A stretch of 64,000 bases of DNA. Origin: an uncultured Desulfosarcina sp. (GTDB lineage: Bacteria > Desulfobacterota > Desulfobacteria > Desulfobacterales > Desulfosarcinaceae). The stretch lies in NCBI RefSeq assembly GCF_963668215.1, contig NZ_OY764190.1:1426001-1490000 (forward strand), read 5' to 3'. Below the pieces are notes generated by a model. The model did no database searches. It worked only from the letters and a program-made list of their open reading frames with translations, and was not told the origin of the DNA. The position numbers were made by a program, and so were the translations under genes. This document shows positions 38,511 through 48,400 of the stretch, piece after piece (position 1 is the stretch's first letter; the number at the start of each line of letters is the position of its first letter).

Positions 38511-41500
38511 TTATGGATTGACGACGATTTCCGGCCGGAGCGCCGCACGGATCTGGTTCAACAGTGCATCATCGGTGTAATGTTTGAGCTGGATCGCCCC
38601 AGTGGGACAGCGGGCGTTGCAAAGTCCGTCGCCTTTGCAAAGCACCGGATTGACCATCGCTTTTTCGCCCTGCCGGGTCTTCTTGATCGTGATGGCGCCG
38701 AAAGCACAGGCGCTGACACAGATCCCGCACCCCAGACACCGGTCCTCATCCACTTCACAGACGGAGCCGGAGGCGGCCACCGTATCGTTGGCCAGCAGGG
38801 TCAATGCGCGGCCGGCGGCGCCATATGCCTGGCTGATGGTTTCGGCGATCAGCTTCGGGTAGTGCGCTGTCCCGCACAGAAAAACGCCTTCGGCCCCGCA
38901 ATCGACGGGCCGCAGCTTGGCATGGGCCTCCTGGAAGAAGCCGTCCGCGCCCAGAGTCGCCTTGAACCATTGGGCGGTTTCCCTGGCGTCGGAACGGGGA
39001 ACGATGGCCGACGCCAGCACAAGCCAGTCGGCGTCGATGCCCAGCACACGGTCCAGGATCGGATCGGTCGCCCGAATCCGAAGCGTCGATTCTTGGCCCG
39101 TACCGGCCGATTCCACCGCAGGCATCCGCTCCGTTGTATAGCGGATAAAGCGCACCCCCTTGTCGGCCGCTTTTCGGTAGAAATCCTCCTTGAATCCGTA
39201 AGTCCGCATATCCCGGAAGAGAATGGTGACGTCCATTTCGGGATTCAGGACCTTCAGCTGTAATGCCTGCTTGATTGACGTGCTGCAGCAGATCCGGCTG
39301 CAATAATTCCGATCCGCGGTGCGGCACCCGACACACTGGATCATCACCACACTTTGCGCTGTGCGAAGATCCGCATCGGCGGCGGCGATCTTCTCTTCCA
39401 GTTGGAGTTGGGTGACGACCCGCGGATTCTGCCCGTACAGGTATTCGGCGGGTTGATGAAGATCGGCACCCACGGCGATAACCGTTGCACCGTGCCGAAT
39501 CTCGGCGCAACCCCGTTCGGATTCGATTCGGGTAACGAAGTTGCCCACGTAGCCGCCGGCATCGGTAATGACCGCATCCGTGTAAACATGAACCAAAGGG
39601 TGCCGGTAGACGCCACGGATGAGATCTCGCAGATGCGATTGGACATCGAAGCCTTCCAGGGTGGTGTGAAGCCGACGGGCCATGCCTCCCAGTTCGGAAT
39701 CCTTTTCCAGCAGGTAGACCTCATGTCCCTGCCCGGCGATGCTCAGCGCGCAAGTCAGGCCGGCAATGCCGCCGCCCACGACCAGCGCCCGGTTGTCCAT
39801 GGGCAGATCGTATTCCTTGAGCGGTTCGAGGAAATGGGCCCTGGCCACCGACATGCGAATGATGTCCTTGGCTTTGCGGGTGGCGGCCGATCCCTCTTTC
39901 GAATGGACCCAGGAGCAATGCTCCCTGATGTTGGCCATGTCGAAATAGTAAGGATTGATCCCCGCTTCCCGCAGCGTGTCGCGAAACAGCGGTTCATGGG
40001 TCCGGGGGGTGCAGGCGGCTACGATTACGCGATTCAGCCCCCGTTCGCGGATATCTTCTGCCAGCATGGCGGCGGCTTCGGTGGAGCAGATGAAAAGATT
40101 TTCCTCGGCGTGAACCACATGGGGCAGGGTGCGGGCATAATCGACCGTGGACGGCACATCCACGACGCGGCCGATGTTAGCACCGCAGTGGCAGACGTAA
40201 ACGCCGATACGGGGCTCCTCGCGCGAGACGTCCCGCTCCGGCGGATAGACCCTGTCGCTGGATAGGTTCCCCCGCCGGTAATCGAGCCGCTGGCCGCACT
40301 GCGCGCCGCAGCCGGAGGCGGTAACCACTGACTCGGGAATGTCCATGGGCCCCTGGAAGGCACCGCCGACGAATATTCCCGGTCGCGTGGTTTCCATGGG
40401 GTTGAAAGGGTTTGTTCGGCAGAAGCCATGGCCGTTCAGTTGGATGCCGAATATCCCGGCCAGTTTGTTGAAATCACGCGGCGGGGCCAACCCGACGGAG
40501 AGGACCACCATATCGAAGGTCTCCTCTTTCACGCCCTTGTCCGCAGTCGTATAGCGGATGGCGACATCCCCGGTATCCGGGTTCTGCCCGGCAATCGACG
40601 CATAACTCCTGATGAAGCGGACTCCCGGAAGCTGCCGGGCGCGTTCGAAGAACCGTTCGAACTCCTTGCCGTAGGCGCGAATATCGTTGTGGAAAACCGT
40701 GCAGCGGGCCTCGGCGTCGTGATCCTTGGTGAGAATGACCTGCTTTTGGGTATAGGTGCAGCACACGGCCGAGCAGTAGCTGTTTTCCCCGGAAGTCGCC
40801 TTGCGGGAACCGACACACTGGATCCAGGCGATGTTGCGGGGATGGCGTTTGTCCGAACGCCGCAGGATCTCCCCCTCGTAAGGGCCTGTGGCGCACAGCA
40901 GCCGTTCGTAGTCCATGGCGGTGACCACGTTGGCCAGTTCGCCGTAACGATACGCTTCCCGCAGCCTCGGATCGAAGGGCGCATACCCCGGCGACAGGAT
41001 CAGTGCCCCGACATTGACCGTTACCGTCGTTGCCGTCTGGCTGAAATCGATGGCATCGGTTTTACAGACGGATTCGCAGATTCGACAGGATCGATTTTTC
41101 AGGTAGAGGCAGCTTTGATCGATATACGGCTTGAGCGGAATGGCCTGGGCAAAATAGATGTGAATGGCCTTATTCGCCGATATCTCCTGATTAAACGGAT
41201 CCGGATAGGTGGCCGGGCAGTATTCCGCGCAAACCGTGCAGCCGGTGCAGCGGCTCTCCACGATGTAGCGGGGCTTTTTCATCAGGGTAACGGTAAAGTC
41301 TCCCGCCTCGCCATCGACCTTTACGACTTCGGCATAGGTCATGATCTCGATATTGGGATGCCGGTTGCATTCCACGAACTTGGGCGATTCGATGCACATG
41401 GAGCAGTCGTTGGTGGGAAACGTCTTGTCCAACTGGGCCATGTGACCGCCGATGGTCGGCGCCGTATCCACCAGAATCACCCTGAAGCCGGCGGTGCCCA

Positions 41501-41612
41501 GATCCAGCGCTGCCTGGATGCCGCTGATTCCGCCACCGACAACCATCACGTCACCGAAATGCAGATGGTCCGGCAGGCATGAAACCGCATTGGCTGTGGG
41601 ACTGTCTTCCAT
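38511..41612 (-). CDS. hdrA: Double-length HdrA-like FAD/Fe-S protein
   Basis: A 1033-residue flavoprotein related to heterodisulfide reductase subunit A, carrying two FAD modules in tandem. Module 1 begins VMVVGGGISGIQAALDLGTA (about residue 21), with the HdrA cysteine motif CSMCIESPKFVEC near 66 and a ferredoxin site CTGCTVCAEYCPATYP near 119. Module 2 begins ALVVGGGIAGLTCALSIAGQ near residue 607. The C-terminus has CLGCGICVSACAFGAI near 955 and CKGDGLCNARCPTGAI near 989. Usual HdrA is about 650 residues. I chose ATG 41612 (AAGGGAG upstream) over 41687. With the MvhD protein it forms a two-gene electron-transfer, possibly electron-bifurcating, unit. Confidence 0.9.
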   Translation of the reverse strand: MEDSPTANAVSCLPDHLHFGDVMVVGGGISGIQAALDLGTAGFRVILVDTAPTIGGHMAQLDKTFPTNDCSMCIESPKFVECNRHPNIEIMTYAEVVKVDGEAGDFTVTLMKKPRYIVESRCTGCTVCAEYCPATYPDPFNQEISANKAIHIYFAQAIPLKPYIDQSCLYLKNRSCRICESVCKTDAIDFSQTATTVTVNVGALILSPGYAPFDPRLREAYRYGELANVVTAMDYERLLCATGPYEGEILRRSDKRHPRNIAWIQCVGSRKATSGENSYCSAVCCTYTQKQVILTKDHDAEARCTVFHNDIRAYGKEFERFFERARQLPGVRFIRSYASIAGQNPDTGDVAIRYTTADKGVKEETFDMVVLSVGLAPPRDFNKLAGIFGIQLNGHGFCRTNPFNPMETTRPGIFVGGAFQGPMDIPESVVTASGCGAQCGQRLDYRRGNLSSDRVYPPERDVSREEPRIGVYVCHCGANIGRVVDVPSTVDYARTLPHVVHAEENLFICSTEAAAMLAEDIRERGLNRVIVAACTPRTHEPLFRDTLREAGINPYYFDMANIREHCSWVHSKEGSAATRKAKDIIRMSVARAHFLEPLKEYDLPMDNRALVVGGGIAGLTCALSIAGQGHEVYLLEKDSELGGMARRLHTTLEGFDVQSHLRDLIRGVYRHPLVHVYTDAVITDAGGYVGNFVTRIESERGCAEIRHGATVIAVGADLHQPAEYLYGQNPRVVTQLQLEEKIAAADADLRTAQSVVMIQCVGCRTADRNYCSRICCSTSIKQALQLKVLNPEMDVTILFRDMRTYGFKEDFYRKAADKGVRFIRYTTERMPAVESAGTGQESTLRIRATDPILDRVLGIDADWLVLASAIVPRSDARETAQWFKATLGADGFFQEAHAKLRPVDCGAEGVFLCGTAHYPKLIAETISQAYGAAGRALTLLANDTVAASGSVCEVDEDRCLGCGICVSACAFGAITIKKTRQGEKAMVNPVLCKGDGLCNARCPTGAIQLKHYTDDALLNQIRAALRPEIVVNP

Positions 41613-42021
41613 GCTGTCGCTCCCTTTTCTGTTGTCCGGCGGCCTCGGTTCCTCCCCGAATCGCCGTGACCCCGTCGTTACGGACATGAATCTGTAAAAG
41701 CGAGCGGGATGACCGGAGCGAAGCGGCGACGCATCGCTGCATCAGCCGCCAACGAAAATCCACGTGCCGGGGGCAGTGGATGACACGTTATGATGGAAAC
41801 AGGAAAAAGGCGGGACTAACCGTCCCCCCGACACCGATCAACCCGATGGGTGTCTACACGGACACCCGCTTTCGGAAAACCTCAGGTAAATCCGATGTGG
41901 CGGAAGTTTGGGAGCATGATGACGTGAAATGTTTGAGGGTATAACACATGGAACTGAATAGCCATTTTGTAGCTACATTAGCGCTATTTGAGTGCAAAGT
42001 CAATTGGTCAATACGGTTGCG
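41613..42021. other. Intergenic gap, composition boundary
   Basis: GC falls sharply near 41860, marking the start of an AT-rich accessory patch. GGGTGTC and GACACCC (about 41849-41868) form a 7-bp hairpin without a T-run. No gene is seen on either strand. Confidence 0.35.
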
Positions 42022-42058
42022 TTGACAATAAATACCTAATTGGTATAATTTATATACC
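42022..42058 (+). promoter_or_regulatory. Consensus promoter and operator of brnTA
   Basis: TTGACA (42022-42027) and TATAAT (42044-42049) are both perfect consensus, 16 bases apart. The brnT ATG is only 9 bases after the -10 box, so the transcript would have about 2-4 leader bases and no ribosome site. Half-sites ATACC (42032), GGTAT (42042) and TATACC (42053) form overlapping inverted repeats across the spacer and -10, a likely site for BrnA autorepression. Confidence 0.75.
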
Positions 42059-42319
42059 ATGAATTTTGAATTTGACCCGAAAAAATCAGACAGCAATAAA
42101 AAAAAACACGGGATTGATTTTATTGCGGCCCAAGCGCTTTGGGACGATATTGATTTATTAGAGATTCCAGCCAGAACAACTGATGAAGCGAGATTTCTGG
42201 TACTTGGCAAAATAGGCGAGAAACACTGGGCTGGGATTATTACCTATCGCAATGGCAACATACGCATTATCTCAGTACGGCGTGCCAGGAATGAGGAAAT
42301 TGAGATTTATGAAAGCTAA
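42059..42319 (+). CDS. brnT: BrnT-family toxin
   Basis: An 86-residue RelE-fold ribonuclease toxin. Family marks are FEFDPKKSDSNKKKHGIDF, then a central DDIDLLEIPARTTDEARFLV and the C-terminal IRIISVRRARNEEIEIYE. It would cleave RNA and arrest growth unless bound by the antitoxin encoded just downstream. Low GC compared with the flanks suggests acquisition. The ATG lies immediately after a consensus -10 box, implying a leaderless message. The gene overlaps the antitoxin start by 11 bases. Confidence 0.93.
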   Translation: MNFEFDPKKSDSNKKKHGIDFIAAQALWDDIDLLEIPARTTDEARFLVLGKIGEKHWAGIITYRNGNIRIISVRRARNEEIEIYES

Positions 42320-42539
42320 AGACCTAGATAAAAAATTCGATGAGGGGAAAAGCATTATAGAACATCTTGACCTCTCCAAAGTAAGACGGCCGAACCAGGA
42401 GCAAAAAAGGGTTAATGTCGATTTCCCTCTATGGATGATTCAATCGTTGGACAAAGAAGCAAAGCGTCTTGGTGTTCCACGGCAGTCGATTATTAAAATT
42501 TGGCTTGCTGAACGATTGAATAAATCCGCTGCCGGTTAG
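42309..42539 (+). CDS. brnA: BrnA-type antitoxin, ribbon-helix-helix
   Basis: A 76-residue protein. The C-terminal half (KRVNVDFPLWMIQSLDKEAK, then LGVPRQSIIKIWLAERL) is a ribbon-helix-helix/CopG-type DNA-binding domain; the N-terminal half is the toxin-neutralising part. ATG 42309 follows GAGGAA and overlaps the brnT end. The stop codon is the first base pairs of structured repeat copy C, so the repeat begins exactly at the gene end. Confidence 0.88.
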   Translation: MKAKDLDKKFDEGKSIIEHLDLSKVRRPNQEQKRVNVDFPLWMIQSLDKEAKRLGVPRQSIIKIWLAERLNKSAAG

Positions 42540-42698
42540 GGTTCGCGCAAAAATAAATTCGCAGAATTGGGTGTTGAGTCGCCCGTCTGACAAGGCGCGA
42601 GAACGTAAGGCATATTTGGAATATTCCGACGTTTTCGCAACGCCGTCGGGCGGGATGAATCGACGACGAAAATGTGAATTTATTTTTGCGCGAGCCCT
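42538..42698. repeat. Structured palindromic repeat, copy C
   Basis: Outer arms of about 23 bp (AGGGTTCGCGCAAAAATAAA from 42538; partner TTTATTTTTGCGCGAGCCCT ending 42698) pair with one G-T. A second stem is CGCCCG/CGGGCG. The core has CAAGGCG (42591) and CAACGCCGT (42638), an inner stem CGAGAACG/CGTTTTCG and a central ATAT-TTGGA-ATAT hairpin. Same plan as copies A and B, with longer arms. Twenty-six bases before the insertion sequence. Confidence 0.75.
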
Positions 42699-42724
42699 TA
42701 GTGGCCGAACCTGCCGTTTCGCAT

Positions 42725-44619
42725 CATACTTTCGACACCCCTTTTCCTTGAAACGAACTGAATTTATTTCCCAATGAGCCTGGAACGTTATAGGCTTTAA
42801 CGTATTGATATTACGTTAAATGTTTATGCCTAGACTTTGTTAATAATATCTGATAGTTATGCCCTCACGTGTTCAATATGAGCTTAGGGAGGGCAAAATG
42901 GAGAATCTGGTTCCCGATAATCTGACATTTTCAGAAGTCGGCCATCTGCCGATCATCAAAGACTTCGCCAAAAAGATTGAGCTGGTCGAGACACTGGACA
43001 CCCTGGTTGACAGCGAAATGGAACTCTCACCGGGAGTCGCTATTCTGGCCATGGTGTTGGACACACTTTCGGGAAGAACCCCTTTGTACCGGATGGAAGA
43101 ATTCTTTCAGGAGAAGGACACTGAATTGATGTTGGGTTGCGATGTCAAACCGGAACTTTTCTGTGACTACAATATTGGCCGTGTGCTGGACAAGATCTTC
43201 GACACCGGCACACAAAAGGTGTTCTCGCAGATCGCTCAAAATGCCATTGGCGTGTTTGACGTCGATCCCCGTCGTTTACATTTCGATACCACCTCCATCA
43301 GTGTTTTCGGAGATTATGACTTTGTCGATCCACCACTTAAAATCACCTATGGTCACAGCAAGGACAAGCGTCCGGATCTGAAGCAGTTTATCGTTTCAAT
43401 GCTGTGCGTGGATCGGAACATCCCCATCTTGGGGACCACCGAAGACGGCAACGCTTCGGATAAAACGTTGAACAACGAACTTTTAGGAGGCGTCTCAAAG
43501 CACATGGCCCGGCACGGGCTTAAACCGGGAGCCTTCGTATACGTAGCGGACTCGGCTTTTGTCACGCCGGACAATCTCGAAAAATCGAGAGATAAAAACG
43601 TAAAATTCCTGACCCGGCTGCCAGCCACCTACAAGGAGTGTAGCCGTGCCATCTCCGAGGCCGTTATCGCCGAGAATTGGATTGATTTTGGCGAACTCAA
43701 TCAGACACCGGCTACGAAAAAACGCCCTGCTGCGATTTACCGTGGATTTGAAACCACCGTAGAGCTCTATGGTGAAACCTACCGCGCCATCGTTGTGCAC
43801 TCTTCCGCTCATGACAAACGTCGCCATAAGCGTATTGATCGATTGCTTGAGCAAAAACGCAAAGATCTGGAAACCCACGGCAAAAAGATTAACGCAGGTC
43901 CCTTTTATTGCCGGGCCGATGCCGAGGCTGCAGCAGAAAAGATCGGTAAAGCCACCCCAAACAGCTATCACAGACTACGGTATGAAATCAGGGAAAAGGC
44001 CAAATATCGCCGGGGAAGACCCGCCAAAGGAAAACCACGTACGCCCATCGGTTACGAATATCTTCTTGATGTCAAGATTGAAAAGGATACGGATGCAATC
44101 ACTCCCTTGCGTCTTGAGGCCGGATGCTTTGTTTTATTAACCAACCTGTCCGGGACCAAGGAGCAGGTCCAATGGCCCGCCGTTACTCTTTTGGAGTTGT
44201 ATAAGAACCAGAGCGGTATCGAACAAAACTTCGGATTTTTGAAAGACCCGGTAATCGTCAACTCCATCTTTTTGAAAAAGCCGAAACGTATCGAAGTGCT
44301 TGGTTTGATCCTTGTAATCGCACTTCTGATTTGGCGCTTGATGGAGCGCTGTATGCGTCAACATCTGGAAAGAACGAAAAGCGAAATCAGCGGCTGGAAA
44401 AATCGCCCGACCAAGCGACCGACCTCTTTCATGATGACGACGAAATTCTTAAGCATACTGGTAGCGAAATCAGGAAAACGAAGACAACTGGTCAGGCCGT
44501 TAAAGCCTGTTCAGCTGGAATTTCTACAGGCTATGGGAGTTGACCCGGAAGTCTTTATCAAACCGTAAAGGCAAAAATTAATTGCACGTAAAACTATTAA
44601 CAGGGGTGTCGAAAGTACG
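42725..44619 (+). mobile_element. IS1634-like (IS4-group) insertion sequence, complete
   Basis: Terminal inverted repeats CATACTTTCGACACCCCT (left, from 42725) and CGTACTTTCGACACCCCT (right, complement ending 44619) differ at one base. A 6-bp direct repeat TCGCAT flanks the element (42719-42724 and 44620-44625), marking the target duplication. The element is 1895 bp with one intact transposase, so it may still be active. Confidence 0.88.
42898..44568 (+). CDS. IS1634-family DDE transposase
   Basis: A 556-residue transposase with an RNase-H-type catalytic core. Acidic residues are visible in FDTTSISVFGDY (first D), VYVADSAFVTPDNL (second D) and YKNQSGIEQNFGFLKDPVIV (E in a Y-x-R/Q-x-IE-x6-K context). 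FLKDP and LTNLSG are typical of IS1634/IS4 relatives. ATG 42898 follows AGGGAGG; an upstream in-frame ATG at 42859 has none. No frameshift or internal stop is seen. Confidence 0.9.
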   Translation: MENLVPDNLTFSEVGHLPIIKDFAKKIELVETLDTLVDSEMELSPGVAILAMVLDTLSGRTPLYRMEEFFQEKDTELMLGCDVKPELFCDYNIGRVLDKIFDTGTQKVFSQIAQNAIGVFDVDPRRLHFDTTSISVFGDYDFVDPPLKITYGHSKDKRPDLKQFIVSMLCVDRNIPILGTTEDGNASDKTLNNELLGGVSKHMARHGLKPGAFVYVADSAFVTPDNLEKSRDKNVKFLTRLPATYKECSRAISEAVIAENWIDFGELNQTPATKKRPAAIYRGFETTVELYGETYRAIVVHSSAHDKRRHKRIDRLLEQKRKDLETHGKKINAGPFYCRADAEAAAEKIGKATPNSYHRLRYEIREKAKYRRGRPAKGKPRTPIGYEYLLDVKIEKDTDAITPLRLEAGCFVLLTNLSGTKEQVQWPAVTLLELYKNQSGIEQNFGFLKDPVIVNSIFLKKPKRIEVLGLILVIALLIWRLMERCMRQHLERTKSEISGWKNRPTKRPTSFMMTTKFLSILVAKSGKRRQLVRPLKPVQLEFLQAMGVDPEVFIKP

Positions 44620-44669
44620 TCGCATTAACGCAGCCCCTGGATCGGCCCGCTTGCAATACTCGCTTCCAT

Positions 44670-45404
44670 TCAAAGTGTCTCTGCCGTGCGGACAAAACCG
44701 GCGGCAAAGACCGTTCCCTGCTGAAAAAACCGGAAACGGATCGTATCGTTGTCCTTGACCAGCCCGCCCTGAACAGCCTGGACATCCCGGTCGATCTCCT
44801 TCAAGTACTGGATGCCCACTTCTCCGATGCTGCCGTCGGCCACGCCCGAACGGTTGACCAGCGTGTCCAGGTAATCCAGATAGACCGTATTGTTCACGTG
44901 GCCGTTGGGATCGTAATCTCCCTCGCGGGTGGTAAGGGTCAGCGTCTGTTCCGGCTCGAAGGTCTTGTCCACGGCAAAATCGATGGCGCCGGATTCCAGT
45001 GCTTCGTCCGGCTCGTCGGTGTAAGGCGCCGATACCTTCTCCGGAATCTTGGCAATGCGTTTGCGGCCGATATCGTAGTAGAGCCATTGGCTGGCGGCGG
45101 CGGCAACCTGCTCATCCCCGCATGAAACGATAAAATCCCTGCCGGCCCGGAATCCGGCCGAACCTTTATGCCAGGTTCTCACGGTGAGCGGTTCCCGGTA
45201 TCCGGGCATCCGCTGGATCTTTACCCGTATCCGGTTCAGGATCCAGACCGCACCGGCCGCGACCATGGTCTGGGTATCCAGGCCCACCGAATCCGAATGG
45301 TGCAGGGCCGCTCGCTGAAACCGCTGGAACAGCGCCGGCAGCTTCATGCGAAAATGCGTATCCACCTCTTCGTATTCCACAATGGATGTCTGCTCGATTT
45401 TCAT
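44670..45404 (-). CDS. Acyl-ACP/acyl-CoA thioesterase
   Basis: A 244-residue double hot-dog protein of the acyl-ACP thioesterase family. YEEVDTHFRMKLPALFQRFQ opens the first fold; DYDPNGHVNNTVYLDYLDTL in the second holds the catalytic Asn/His (HVNN) region. It would release fatty acids from ACP or CoA. It starts 15 bases after the big oxidoreductase, so the two are co-transcribed. The insertion sequence landed about 45 bases beyond its stop and did not damage it, but may have separated it from its terminator. Confidence 0.87.
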   Translation of the reverse strand: MKIEQTSIVEYEEVDTHFRMKLPALFQRFQRAALHHSDSVGLDTQTMVAAGAVWILNRIRVKIQRMPGYREPLTVRTWHKGSAGFRAGRDFIVSCGDEQVAAAASQWLYYDIGRKRIAKIPEKVSAPYTDEPDEALESGAIDFAVDKTFEPEQTLTLTTREGDYDPNGHVNNTVYLDYLDTLVNRSGVADGSIGEVGIQYLKEIDRDVQAVQGGLVKDNDTIRFRFFQQGTVFAAGFVRTAETL

Positions 45405-45419
45405 GAAAGCCTCATGGTC

Positions 45420-48400
45420 TTAAAAGTCGACGGTCCGCGCCCGCTTGCGCCACGCAGGCGTTTGATCGGGCCATTTCTCTCCGTCCAGCCCCATGGCCAG
45501 TTCTTCGGCCAGGTGCCGAACCCGGATTCCAAGGATTTCCTGCCGACCGAGACCGGAAAGGCAGGAAGGGCAATTGGTGAGAACGATCTTCTCGGTTTGC
45601 GACGACTCGCCCATCGCGTCCCGCAGGGCATCCTGTTTCCGCGCCCGCATGGCCGCGGCGATATCGGGCCGGCTCAGGGCCAGGGTCCCGGCCTCGCCGC
45701 AGCAGTGGGGCACGGCGACTACCGGGCTTCCCAGGCGGCCCAACAAGACTTCTCCCTCCCCCTCCAGGGAATCGTGGCAGGGCGCATGATACATCCGGGG
45801 TCCCGGAATCCCGACCGAAAGGCCATGCTCCACGGCCAGCCGGCTGACATCGACAATCGGACAGCCGAACATGGCGGCGGCCTGCATGTCGACCAGGGAT
45901 TCCATGCAGGTGCCGCAGCTGACAGCCAGGGCATCGAAGCGCAAATGGCCGAGCCGCTCACGGATCTGGTTCAGAATCACCGCCGTGCGCATGGCCTGGC
46001 GGCGGTGCAGATCGGTTTTGGCGTTGACCCGCGCCGGGAAACCGCAGCACAGAAACGGCGGCGGCAGGATCACGCGGGCGCCCGTGGACAGCAGAACATG
46101 GATGGCGGCCAAGGCCACCCGTGAATAGAGGCGCTCGGAACCGCAGCCGGGAAAATAGAAAACCGTGTGCCCGACGTCGCCGGACGGTTCGACGATCACC
46201 GCCTGATTCCTGCCGCAAGCCGGCAGGCGGTCGAAAAGGGTTCCGGCAGGCACCGGCGGCATGGGGGTGCGCAGCAAGGCCAGCCGGTCCGCCGGCCGCG
46301 GCGTTCGTGCACCCGACAGATGCCGGAGCATCCAGGCGCCGGCCCGCTGGAGCCGGCTGCCCGCCCACAGGGCCGTGGGCCGCACCACGGCATTGAACAT
46401 CGGAGAACGGCTGTCCAGGTATGTCAAAGCCATGCCGGTGGCCGCTTTGGTTTTGCGATAGCGGCGGGCGGCGAGAATCCTGCGCTCCAGGATCGCGACC
46501 TCGCCGCTGTCGATATCCACCGGGCAGGGCGGCTGGCATTTGTGGCAGATAGTGCAGTGGTCGGCCACCTGGCCCAGATATTTCAAGGCGTTGAGCCCGG
46601 TGGAGCGAAAGCGCTGGGTCTCGTACAAAATCGCCTCGATAAGGGCCACCACGGCCAGGTTCTTGTTGCGCGGGTGGTAAAACAGGTTTTCTCCGGGATG
46701 GAACACGCAGCAGGGGGTCTTGCAACGGCCGCAGCGCACGCAGCCGGAAATCTTCTCGGCCAGGGCCTCCAGTTCGGCATGGCGCAGGATATTGGCCTCC
46801 AGTTCCAGCAGGTTGAACGAAGGGGCGAAGACCAGCCTCGGCGCCTGCGGATCGCTGAGCTTGCCCGGATTCATGATCCCGTCCGGGTCCACCTGCTCCC
46901 GATAGCGGGCCAGTTCTTCGAGGCGGTCCGGATCGAGATACTTGAACTTGGTGAACCCGATGCCGTGCTCCCCGCTGACGACGCCGTCCAGTTCTACCGC
47001 TTTGGCCATGACCGCATCGGCGGTTTCGGCGGCCCGGATCATCATCTCCCGGTCATTGGAGAACACCGGGATATTGACGTGGATATTGCCGTCCCCGGCA
47101 TGCATGTGGGTGGCGATGACGATCAGGCGCGAGCGCGTATCCGCGTAAATCTCCTCGATCTCACGGTTGATCTTGACGTAGCCGCTGAACAGCTCGGCCA
47201 GCTCGTCCTTGAGCCGCCGGATGTGGGTTTCCTCCTGGAGGTGGTGCTTGCCGGCCAGCCGGAGGCGCTCCAGGGCAGCCATGAACAACTCCTTGGCGGC
47301 AGGCAGTTTGGCGGCCAGCCACTCGGGGTCTTCCAGGGGCTGGGCCGTTTCCAGGTGGGCGCCCAGGCGAAACACCAGGTCCTTCTGGTTGCGACGCTGC
47401 TCCTCGGCGTTGACGTCGTCGGCGAACTGGGCGAACTCGGCCAGGGCGTCGATGGGCAGCACGATGTCTTCGTTGAGCTTGAACGACCGGGTCCGGCGGG
47501 CGATGGCCCCCAGCCGTTTGCGGTCCCGCCAGAAGCGCTCGGCTTCGCTCTCGGAATCGGCCACGAACAGATGGGTGTTGGGGTAGAGCGACATCAACTG
47601 CTTGAGCCGCACCAGCCCCCGTTCAATCTGGGCGCGGTCATGCCCCACCATGTCCATGAGCAGCACCGCCTTGGGTTGATCCTGGCGGGGGGCCTTGACC
47701 TTGTACCCGATGGCCCGCACGTAGGCGTCGTCGAAATGCTCCAGGGCCATGAGGGTTTCTTCTCCCCGGTTGGCGAACGCCTCGCAGATGGCGGCAATGG
47801 CCCGGCTGGCCTCGTCCATGTCCGCGCCAAAGAACTCCAGGCAGCAGGTGGCTTTCTCTTCGTAGGCCCGGTGAAGAATGAAGCGGGCCGACGTGATGAT
47901 GCCGTCGGTGCCCTCTTTCTGGATGCCGGGCAATCCGGACAGGGCCTTGTTGGTGATGTCCTTGCCCAGACCGGCCTGCCGGATCTGAAGCCCGTCCAGG
48001 GAGATCTTGCGCACAATGGCGCCGGCATCGTCCAGCACATCGAAATCGATGCGGTCTTCGGGCCGGATGCGGCGCAGGCTGTGCGCGCTTCGCCGGACCG
48101 TGTACAGCCGGCCGTCGGGCATGGCGATGGAAAAGGAAAGCAGGTTGTCGATGGCCGTGCCCCAGAGCACGGCGGTCTTGCCGCCGGCATTTTCGGCGAT
48201 ATTGCCCCCGATGGTGCAAGCCCAGGCGCTGGTCGGATCGGTGGCAAAGACCAGGCCCTGTTCCTTGGCGGCGGTCATGGCCGCCTGGGTGATCACCCCG
48301 GCCTCCAGGTGAATGACGGGAACTGCCTGCCGGCCTTGTGCGGTCTCCATTTCAACGGTTTCGATGCCGTGGATGCGGTTGAGGCCCTCGGTGTTGACGA

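Noticed and set aside
41854..42210. A 118-residue minus-strand frame over brnT
   Set aside because: It runs antisense through brnT and its promoter and resembles no protein.
42538..42698. A CRISPR array or IS-derived MITE of the neighbouring IS1634-like element
   Set aside because: There is no repeated spacer unit, and the arms share no sequence with the insertion-sequence ends.
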